Assembly (NCBI RefSeq): GCF_000346485.2
Contig: NZ_KQ976354.1
Span: forward strand, 10,808,341-10,872,340
Length of the DNA: 64,000 bases
Direction of reading: 5' to 3'
DNA from: Scytonema hofmannii PCC 7110
GTDB taxonomy: Bacteria; Cyanobacteriota; Cyanobacteriia; Cyanobacteriales; Nostocaceae
How positions within the stretch are numbered: the first letter of the stretch is position 1; every line of letters starts with the position of its first letter. The translations under genes were made by a program, and so were the position numbers. Below, piece by piece: positions 18,783 through 25,817 of this stretch. The notes beneath the pieces were generated by a model, which was not told the origin of the DNA, searched no databases, and saw only the letters and a list, made by a program, of their open reading frames with translations.

Positions 18783-18906
18783 TTCAATGATTGATACTCT
18801 CTTGTAGTTTATTAAATTCGGCATTGAAAATACTGGGAGTTTTGAACTGACTTAGAATCTTGCTAAGTTGTGATAAATTACCTTGAGCTTTTTCTACTGT
18901 TATCAT
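18783..18906 (-). pseudogene. RTX protein gene, 5' end
   Basis: The minus strand from the ATG at 18906 reads MITVEKAQGNLSQLSKILSQ and then FKTPSIFNAEFNKLQESINH before meeting the MITE. It is an amphipathic helix-rich start with no signal peptide, as expected for type I secreted RTX proteins, whose export signal is at the C-terminus. With the middle and 3' parts it would have encoded roughly 1570-1580 residues. The stop now met immediately at the MITE edge (TGA) would yield a 40-residue peptide. Confidence 0.65.
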
Positions 18907-19566
18907 GTGAATCAAGTCCTATTGAAACTAAAATTTGTTGAAGAAGACGGAAATATACTTGTCAGACAGGAGCTATGTATTAGATGACAATTAATGATAA
19001 CCATCTAAAAGAGTGTCTATCAGGAGAATGGCGATGTAGAACTCACCGCTTACTTGCAAATTTGTTCTAAGCTGCACAGCGCGATCGCACTTTTACTGAA
19101 AAAGACTTTCTTCTCTAGAATTTGTCCTTGAAACTGTGATAATTTGAGTGCGATCGCATCACTGTTCAAAGCCACGACTCTCGTTACGTCAAAATTTTAA
19201 AAATCGGTAAGATCTACAAGCCATCTCACAGTTGAAACAAGCTAAGAAATTGTGCGATCGCATCTTTCAACGAAAAATACTTTTCTCTCTACGATCGTCT
19301 CTTTAAGATCCTGATAATTTGACTGAAAGTACATCACTATTCATAGCAATGACTCTCGCTTCACTATTTAAAAAATTGGTAAGACGCAATTAGCGAGCAA
19401 ATAAGTATCATCATTCACGATTACCAAAATGTTTGGTAAAAATTTGGATAAACACTTTACCTGTGTTTTCAATTGGGTAGATTGCTGCGTTAAAACTGAA
19501 TCTTCTCTAACAGATAGTAAAGCAGCAATCATTTGTAAGGGAGCTATGCCTGGTACTAAAGATCCT
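18907..19566. repeat. Non-coding gap with a diverged ~175-bp direct repeat
   Basis: Two related copies lie in tandem at about 19060-19215 and 19235-19388. Matching blocks, offset by 173-175 bases, are GCGATCGCA, CTTTTCTC/CTTTCTTC, GATAATTTGA, the CATCACT(G/A)TTCA block and ATCGGTAAGA/ATTGGTAAGA. There is no long open frame. The part next to the amidase gene (19430-19566, minus strand) encodes a sense-like peptide described under findings. Otherwise nothing was recognised. Confidence 0.55.
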
Positions 19567-20106
19567 TTATTTGTTGTACTCTTCTATACCCGACGTAATT
19601 GCTTTTGCAATTTTTTCTTGATTGTTATTGTCTGACAAGAATTGGAGTTGTGTCGGATTACTAAGAAATTCACATTCTACTAAAATAGCTGGCATTTCTG
19701 TCTCCCTTAAGACTTGAAAATTTCCTTCTTTAATTCCTCGATTCTTGTTACCTGGAAAATTTAGAGCCAAACTCTTTTGTACAGATTCTCCTAGTTTTCG
19801 CCCTTCAGTTGAACCTGGGAATATCCATGTTTCGATACCTTCAGATGCTTGACTAGTAAACGAATTACAGTGGATACTAATAAAAATGTCTACTTTTTTT
19901 TCATTTGCCAATATAGCTCTGTTACTTAACGACACAAAAATATCTGTATCTCTTGTTAGAAAAACTGTATGTCCTTTTGCTTCTAGTTCTTTTTTCAATA
20001 ACAAAGAAATAGATAAAGTAACATCTTTTTCATTCAATACAAATGGCTTTTTACCAATGGCTCCGGGATCTATTCCACCGTGTCCTGGATCGATACATAT
20101 TTTCAT
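19567..20106 (-). CDS. N-acetylmuramoyl-L-alanine amidase (Amidase_3)
   Basis: 179 residues forming one Amidase_3 domain that cleaves the bond between MurNAc and the stem peptide. Zinc ligands are visible: His in IDPGHGG, His in SIHCNS, with a Glu between them in the VLNEKD region; the catalytic Glu is in LVECEFLSN. There is no signal peptide, unusual for a housekeeping AmiC, so the enzyme may be phage- or lysis-like, or exported by another route. It is the last of three wall-hydrolase genes on the minus strand, 20 bases after the M15 peptidase gene. Confidence 0.9.
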   Translation of the reverse strand: MKICIDPGHGGIDPGAIGKKPFVLNEKDVTLSISLLLKKELEAKGHTVFLTRDTDIFVSLSNRAILANEKKVDIFISIHCNSFTSQASEGIETWIFPGSTEGRKLGESVQKSLALNFPGNKNRGIKEGNFQVLRETEMPAILVECEFLSNPTQLQFLSDNNNQEKIAKAITSGIEEYNK

Positions 20107-20126
20107 TGTTTACTTCTCCGTCAGAT

Positions 20127-20867
20127 TTAAATTTGAATGTTAGTATAGACAGTGCTTCCACCTTCAGAGGTAGCTCTGAGAACCTGCTTGCGATTTCTTG
20201 GTTCAGCGCTAAGATGAATCCAACTCGGATTGTCTAAAGTACCAAATTCTAAAATAATTTGGTCGAACTCACAATTATCATTTACCCATTTTGCCAATTG
20301 TTTTGTTCCTACGTTTACTGGAATGACATCAGCAGCAAAGCCTTGACGATGGTCACTATTGCTAACACCTCCTACGACCCTGTTAAGTTCTTCTGAACGA
20401 AAACCAGAGTTAATTTTTAATGGTCCCAAGGCATCTCGTGCAGGTTGTAAGATTTGCTGGCAGAGTCTTTTTAGATTTTGGATTTCTCCAGATGTTGGTG
20501 TGTTATCAATTCCCCGCAAATCAGCTGTCGTAGATTTGACAAATTCCCAAAGTTTAAAATTTTTGCTCAAATTCATGTCAAAATTAACTTTGGTTAAAGC
20601 TTTTAAAAACAACCAATTGTTGTCACTAGCAATTAACTGATTATTAGTATCAAATCCCTTGGCAACAATTTGCCGAGTACCACCACTGTTGAAACTATAT
20701 GAAAGTGACCATTTGCCATTATTTGCTGAAGTTTTACCTAATAACCAACGGTCATCAGTCCATAATTCTACTTGAAGAATATTCGGATCACTTGTACCTT
20801 CAAAAAGAATTGTATCTTCCAGTTCTAACTCTGCATTCTTTTGAGGCTTATCAATTGTAATTCCCAT
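20127..20867 (-). CDS. Peptidase M15A-type wall peptidase with N-terminal Ig-like domain
   Basis: 246 residues. Residues 1-90 resemble an Ig-like or wall-binding beta domain (ITIDKPQKNAELELEDTI...). Residues about 100-230 match the M15A carboxypeptidase fold, with the zinc-site motif SNSDHRQGFAADV and the second His in WIHLS, preceded by INSGFRSEELN. These enzymes cut peptide bonds in peptidoglycan stems. No signal peptide is visible. It sits between the glucosaminidase fragment and the amidase, all on the minus strand with short spacers, suggesting one transcription unit. Confidence 0.85.
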   Translation of the reverse strand: MGITIDKPQKNAELELEDTILFEGTSDPNILQVELWTDDRWLLGKTSANNGKWSLSYSFNSGGTRQIVAKGFDTNNQLIASDNNWLFLKALTKVNFDMNLSKNFKLWEFVKSTTADLRGIDNTPTSGEIQNLKRLCQQILQPARDALGPLKINSGFRSEELNRVVGGVSNSDHRQGFAADVIPVNVGTKQLAKWVNDNCEFDQIILEFGTLDNPSWIHLSAEPRNRKQVLRATSEGGSTVYTNIQI

Positions 20868-20912
20868 TTATACCTCCAATTCTCTTCTTTTCTTCGTGCC
20901 TGTATTTGTAAA

Positions 20913-21285
20913 TTAAACAATTTCAAGAAGCCGTTTAGTGAGGGCTAGAATTTTAGTACCATATTCAGGATCTCTCGCCCAGCGTCCACTTAAGTTAGTG
21001 GCTAAAGGAGCAATGCCTCTTTCAACGAGGCTAAAACGAGGATCGACGATCTTGGAATACTTTACAGACTCGGTAGATGCGTAAGCTTTAAGGTGTTGAA
21101 TATGAGCTTTGATTCCCGTTTGAATGTCAGGGAAAGAAGCTCCTTTAACCCCACCGCCTATTGCACCAAGACCACAAAAGTTGTTCTGGCTTGGTTGGAC
21201 GTCTCCATGAAAACGTAAGAAACCTGTTTCAAGGCACATTTGACAGAAAGCAATATCGTGATTAACTCCCTCAAGGGCAGACTAC
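20913..21285 (-). pseudogene. Glucosaminidase-domain protein, 5' truncated
   Basis: The minus-strand text begins with family sense near 21285 (LEGVNHDIAFCQMCLETGFL) and runs through NNFCGLGAIGGGVKGASFPD and HIQHLKAYAS to a normal end. This is the C-terminal two-thirds of a cyanobacterial glucosaminidase (FlgJ-like muramidase fold). In-frame stop codons lie just upstream, and the N-terminal part is missing; the ATG at 21239 would give 108 residues lacking the start of the domain, with the catalytic-Glu region in or near MCLETG. The truncation point coincides with the beginning of the neighbouring NB-ARC/WD40 remnant on the other strand. Confidence 0.75.
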
Positions 21286-23092
21286 AGCAGGGAAAGTTAC
21301 AGTTTGAAGATATCAACGACTTGCTCCAACAACAATTTAACCGTCTGTCACCATTAGAACAGCAAGTCATGTACTGGTTAGCTGTTAATCGAGAACCTGT
21401 TTCCCTAGCAGAATTAGAAGCAGATTTTGTCTCTGAAACAGTTGTGGGACAGTTACTTGATGCAGTACAGTCACTGAGACGCCGTGCATTTGTCGAACAA
21501 CAGGAACAGCAACTTGCATTGCAACCTGTAGTACTGGAGTACGTTACCCATCGAATAATTACTGGAGTGTGTGAAGAGATCGCAAATCAACGCTATCAAT
21601 TTCTCAACGATTACGCTCTAACTAAAGCCCAAAGTAAAGAATACATTCGACAAGCGCAAATACGTTTGATTGTGCGACCTATTATAAATAGATTAGTTGA
21701 AATGTTGGGTAGTATCAACAGTATTGAGCGCCAACTCAAACAGATGTTAGCCCTTCTGCAACAAGAAATGCCTTTAAAACCTGGATATGCAGCAGGTAAC
21801 ATCCTCAATATATTATGCGAAATCAATGCTGACTTGAGCCATCTTGATTGTTCGCATCTAGCGATTTGGCAGGTATATTTAGCAGATGCAACTCTACATA
21901 ACGTCAATTTCGCCCGATCGCAGTTTGTTAAATCTGTCTTCAAACAAACCTTTGGTGCTGTTTTATGCTTGGCATTTAGTCCGGACGGTGAAGTACTTGC
22001 AAGCAGCGATGCTAAAGGCGAGATTAATCTGTGGCGAGTTGCAGATGAACAATGCCTTTTAACAATGCGCGGACACACTAACTGGGTACGACGAATCGCT
22101 TTTAGCCCTGACGGTTGCAGCATAGCAAGTACCAGCACGGATGGCACTATTAGAATTTGGGATGTACGGGATGGCAGATGCTTGCAAATTATTCGGGAAT
22201 ATTCTTGTATCTCGTATTCAGTCTGTTTTAGTTCAGATGGCAAGTTGCTTGCTAGCAGTAGCGAGGATTGTAAGGTTCGGATTTGGGATGTGGAAAATCG
22301 CAAGTGCTTGCAAGTCATGGAGGGACACGCTCATTGGGCTTTGTCTGCAAGTTTTAGTCCAGATGGCAAGTTACTTGCTAGCGGTAGCAGTGACAAAACG
22401 ATTCGGATTTGGAATGTACGGGATGGCAAATGTGTAAGAGCGATCGCAGGACATGAAGGTTGGGTAGTTCCTGTCAGCTTTAGCCCAGATGGTCGGCAAA
22501 TTGCTAGTGGTAGTTTTGACTCCACCGTAAGGATTTGGAACGTTGATAATGGCAAATGCTTGACTATTTTACAAGGACATACTAAATGGGTGTGGTCTGT
22601 AGCATGGAGTCCTGATGGACAACAAATTGCCAGTGCTGGGATAGACCAAATAATCCGATTTTGGGAAGCAAAAAGTGGCAAGTGTCTCCACGCTATTCCA
22701 GGACATACATCACAAATTTGGTCTGTGGCGTTTCATCCTGATGGTACAAAAGTTGCAAGTTCCGGTGATGACCAAACAATTCGATTTTGGGATGCACGCA
22801 ATGGCAAATGTTTGGGTTTTATGGGCGGACACACCAACTGGGTTAGATCTGTGGCATTTAGCGCGGACGGTCAAACACTGATTAGCGCTCATAAAGATTG
22901 TAGTGTGAGGATTTGGGATGTTAGCAGCCGTAACTGTTTGTATACTTTGAACAAACATAAAGATTCAGTACTGACCGTAGCGTTTGCAACCAATTGCCAA
23001 ATCTTTGCTAGTGGTAGCACGGACAAAACTGTGAAAATTTGGAATTTATTACATCATAGTTGTCTGCACACCCTTACAGGACTTGTAATTAG
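21240..23092 (+). pseudogene. NB-ARC/WD40 protein, 5' truncated and split by IS607 (first part)
   Basis: The open frame starts at a TTG (21240), but sense matching begins around LQFEDINDLLQQQFNRLSPL. This is the winged-helix end of an NB-ARC ATPase module (EQQVMYWLAVNREPVSLAEL, LQPVVLEYVTHRI); the P-loop half is absent. A linker (INADLSHLDCSHLAIWQVYL) leads into a WD40 propeller whose repeats end in (I/L)W, such as LAFSPDGEVLASS and VRIWDVENRKC. The frame is cut after LHTLTGLVIS by the IS607 element starting at 23093. Joining 23092 to 24967 restores an uninterrupted frame of 864 residues. Confidence 0.85.
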
Positions 23093-23118
23093 TTAGCAAT
23101 TTGCTATTCAAAGGAACC

Positions 23119-23168
23119 AAACCTATTTAACTCAGTCTAGGATAGTAATGGCTGAGTTAAATAGGTTT
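23119..23168 (+). promoter_or_regulatory. Palindrome upstream of tnpA (copy 2)
   Basis: AAACCTATTTAACTCAG (23119-23135) pairs perfectly with its complement at 23152-23168; the loop is 16 bases and the second arm ends two bases before the tnpA ATG. It could be a recombinase- or MerR-domain-binding operator, or a stem that limits tnpA translation. Inferred from position. Confidence 0.5.
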
Positions 23169-23170
23169 AA

Positions 23171-23812
23171 ATGAATCATGTCACCCCCAAAGAAGCCGCG
23201 AAAATCCTTGGAGTCAGCATCTCCAGCCTTAGAAGATGGGAAAACGAAGGCAAGCTCAAAGCCATCCGTACCCCAGGTGGGCAAAGAAGGTTTGTGCTCG
23301 ACGAAATCCAGGAAGCCGCAGGGATGCCCAGGGCAACTAGAACTGTTTGCTACGGACGAGTTTCGACTCATTCCCAGCAAGACGATTTGCAACGCCAACT
23401 TGAGCATCTACGTGCAAGATATCCAGAAGCAGAAATCATTTCAGAGGTTGGAAGCGGACTTAATTTTAGAAGGAAAAAATTCCTTACTATTTTGGAACGA
23501 ATCATCGACAGCGATATCCAACGTCTTGTCGTTGCCCACCCTGACAGACTTGTCCGATTTGGATACGAATTGGTTAAATGGTTATGCCAAAAATTTGAGT
23601 GCGAACTCTTGGTTCTCAATGACCGCAAGTTGTCTCCAGAACAAGAACTCGTTCAAGATATGCTGTCCATCATCCACTGCTTTTCTAGCAGGTTGTACGG
23701 ACTTAGAAAATACAAATCCCAACTCAAAGAAGAGTTACAAAAAGAAGGCACGGCACAAGAAATCGACAAAGCCTCAGCCCAACAGTGTGTTAAAAATCAG
23801 GCTGTATCCTAG
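23171..23812 (+). CDS. tnpA: IS607 TnpA, MerR-HTH serine recombinase (copy 2)
   Basis: 213 residues. MerR-type helix-turn-helix (VTPKEAAKILGVSISSLRRW, RTPGGQRRF), then the serine recombinase domain with YGRVSTHSQQDDLQRQ (nucleophilic Ser), EVGSGLN and VVAHPDRLVRFG. The C-terminal tail is basic and coiled (LRKYKSQLKEELQKE). A second frame starting with an ATG seven bases inside the gene (23178) stays open through the whole of tnpA, as in copy 1. The ATG at 23171 directly follows the palindrome arm. Confidence 0.92.
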   Translation: MNHVTPKEAAKILGVSISSLRRWENEGKLKAIRTPGGQRRFVLDEIQEAAGMPRATRTVCYGRVSTHSQQDDLQRQLEHLRARYPEAEIISEVGSGLNFRRKKFLTILERIIDSDIQRLVVAHPDRLVRFGYELVKWLCQKFECELLVLNDRKLSPEQELVQDMLSIIHCFSSRLYGLRKYKSQLKEELQKEGTAQEIDKASAQQCVKNQAVS

Positions 23813-24953
23813 CAAGGAGTTGCACAAAGTTTGGAAACGTTGGTTGGCGGGATATCGTTATTATTACAACGAAACTATTGTCTTGTTGCGTTGTTATGAT
23901 GGCGTGATGAAAGTTAGTGCCGAACAACTTGACAAGTTGTTACAACGGATTGAAACTATTCCTGATTGGGTAAAAACAATTCCCGGTCATCAGCGCCAAG
24001 AAGCGTGTTTTGAAGCGTATGATGCGTTTAACCGAGCCAAAAAAGATGGAGGGGAGGCAGAGTTTAAATCAGTAAAAGCAACAAGCCAAACTATTCAATT
24101 CAAAGCTGGTAATTTCAAGAATGGAACGTGGTACTGCAACACAACTAAAGGGTTAAAGTTTACTGCTTTCGGGCAAACTATACCCTATCAATGCGAATAC
24201 GGTACAGAGCTTGTATACCGCCATGGTAAATGGTTTGGCTGTTTTCCTAAGCATGACTTGGTTGTACCGACTGGAAGTGATAGGGTAATAGCTTTAGACC
24301 CAGGAAATCGCACTTTCTTGACTGGCTTTGATGGCGAGAACGTCTTAGAGATTGGAAAGGGAGACATTGGGCGCATACAAAGATTGTGCTCACACCTTGA
24401 CAAGTTAATAAGTCGGAGCACCAAAACCACTTGCCGTAAGCGTAGAAAGATGCGTGTTGCTGCTAACCGGATAAGAGAAAGAATCCAAAATCTGATTAAA
24501 GATTTACACAACAAAGCTGTTAATCTGCTTGTTAAATCTTACAAAGTTATCTTCTTGCCAACTTTTGATTCTAGTCAAATGGTAATTAAGAAACGTAATG
24601 GTAAGAAGCGCAGAATTAACAACAAGTCAGTGCGTCAAATGTTAACTCTTTCTCATTACCGATTTGAGCAACATCTCAAACAAGCTGCATCTCGATGTGG
24701 TGTAATAGTCGTTCTTTGCAACGAGTCTTACACCTCCAAAACTTGTGGTAATTGTGGTCATATCCACCACGGTTTGGGTGGGAACAAAGTTTTTAAATGT
24801 CCACATTGCGGAATTCAAATTTCCCGCGATGTGAACGGCGCACGTAATATTTTATTGCGTGCTTTGCAAGCAACTGCCTTCACCGTGACGCATGATTCTA
24901 TCGTGCTTTCCGATTCGTCGGAATTGACGGATGCCGTAGTTAATCAGGTTTAG
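23178..24953 (+). CDS. tnpB: IS607 TnpB nuclease (copy 2), with overlapping N-terminal extension
   Basis: The conventional TnpB begins at the GTG at 23787 (VLKIRLYPSKELHKVW), overlapping the end of tnpA by 26 bases. It has RuvC Asp in VIALDPGNRTFLTGFDG, zinc ribbon CGNC...CPHC, and the third Asp in ISRDVNGARNILL. The position of the second acidic residue reads FLPTFDSSQMV, Asp where copy 1 and the usual family pattern have Glu (ETSQM). The same frame is open for 203 codons upstream of the GTG, over tnpA, to an ATG at 23178, giving a potential 591-residue product. Confidence 0.85.
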   Translation: MSPPKKPRKSLESASPALEDGKTKASSKPSVPQVGKEGLCSTKSRKPQGCPGQLELFATDEFRLIPSKTICNANLSIYVQDIQKQKSFQRLEADLILEGKNSLLFWNESSTAISNVLSLPTLTDLSDLDTNWLNGYAKNLSANSWFSMTASCLQNKNSFKICCPSSTAFLAGCTDLENTNPNSKKSYKKKARHKKSTKPQPNSVLKIRLYPSKELHKVWKRWLAGYRYYYNETIVLLRCYDGVMKVSAEQLDKLLQRIETIPDWVKTIPGHQRQEACFEAYDAFNRAKKDGGEAEFKSVKATSQTIQFKAGNFKNGTWYCNTTKGLKFTAFGQTIPYQCEYGTELVYRHGKWFGCFPKHDLVVPTGSDRVIALDPGNRTFLTGFDGENVLEIGKGDIGRIQRLCSHLDKLISRSTKTTCRKRRKMRVAANRIRERIQNLIKDLHNKAVNLLVKSYKVIFLPTFDSSQMVIKKRNGKKRRINNKSVRQMLTLSHYRFEQHLKQAASRCGVIVVLCNESYTSKTCGNCGHIHHGLGGNKVFKCPHCGIQISRDVNGARNILLRALQATAFTVTHDSIVLSDSSELTDAVVNQV

Positions 24954-24966
24954 CCACTTTGATTAG

Positions 24967-25708
24967 CTTAAAAGTTGCACATACAGACTCAGTTTGGTCT
25001 GTGGCATTTAGCCCCAACGGTCAACTCCTCGCTAGTTGTAGTTTAGATCGAACGATCCGAATTTGGGATGTCAGTAATGGGAACTGCTTGCATATACTGG
25101 TAGGGCATAGCGATCGCATTGGATGTGTGAGGTTTAGTCCTAATGGTTCCCAAATAGCAAGTGCAAGTGAAGACCAAACCGTAAAACTTTGGGACGTGAA
25201 TAGTGGCGAGTGTCTGAAAACTTTGCAGTATCAGCAGCGAATGTGGTCAGTTGCGTTTAGCCCTGATGGGAAAAGCATTGCTAGTGGTTGCATGAACAAC
25301 ACAATTCAAATTTGGGATGTACAAAGTAGCGAATGCTTACAAACTTTAGTTGGACATACTGGCTGGGTACTGTCAGTTAGTTTCAGCCATGACAGCCATC
25401 AGTTGATTAGCGGTAGTTCCGACCAAACTATCAAGGTTTGGGATGTTAATAGCGGTCAGTCCTTATATAATTTACGGCAACACAAGAATTGGGTGTGGTC
25501 TGTTGCATTGAGCAGCAATCATCATGCGATCGCAAGTGCTAGCGAAGATGAAGCCATTCATCTTTGGAACAAGGAAACAGGAGAATGGGAAGCAACGCTG
25601 CAAGCACAAAGACCCTATGAAGGAACAAACATCACGGATGTTACAGGTTTAACTAATGCACAAGAAGCCGCCCTCCGAGCATTGGGAGCAGTCGAAATAC
25701 TTAAATAA
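24967..25708 (+). pseudogene. NB-ARC/WD40 protein, second part after IS607
   Basis: Six further WD40 repeats (SVWSVAFSPNGQLLAS, IRIWDVSNGNC, VKLWDVNSGEC, IQIWDVQSSEC, IKVWDVNSGQS, IHLWNKETGEW) and a normal C-terminal tail ending LGAVEILK. The part is out of register with any strong start codon; it continues the frame interrupted at 23092. With the first part it would make a propeller tower of about 14 repeats, as in cyanobacterial NB-ARC/WD40 signalling proteins. Confidence 0.85.
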
Positions 25709-25817
25709 AACTAAAGAATGACATCTTTATCCCGTAAGCACAATTTATACTTTGTAAAATTGAGCAACTCCAATACCCGTAATAACCCTAGTTAATAGCA
25801 TTTACAATTAAAAATTT

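Larger units (their letters stand above)
23093..24966 (+). mobile_element. IS607-family transposon, copy 2, inside a WD40 gene
   Basis: The pentamer ATTAG occurs at the left flank (23088-23092) and at the right end (24962-24966). Deleting 23093-24966 leaves one ATTAG and joins the two WD40 gene halves in frame (GLVIS then LKVAH), which fixes the 1874-bp element. It carries tnpA and tnpB. IS607 elements make no target duplication but recombine at a short identical core, consistent with the shared ATTAG. Confidence 0.85.

Noticed and set aside
18407-18790. Plus-strand frame across the 214-bp MITE and RTX fragment
   Set aside because: It runs antisense to the RTX coding sequence and through a non-coding palindrome.
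19429-19635. 68-codon plus-strand frame near the amidase end
   Set aside because: It is antisense to the amidase 3' end and to the better-supported minus-strand peptide.
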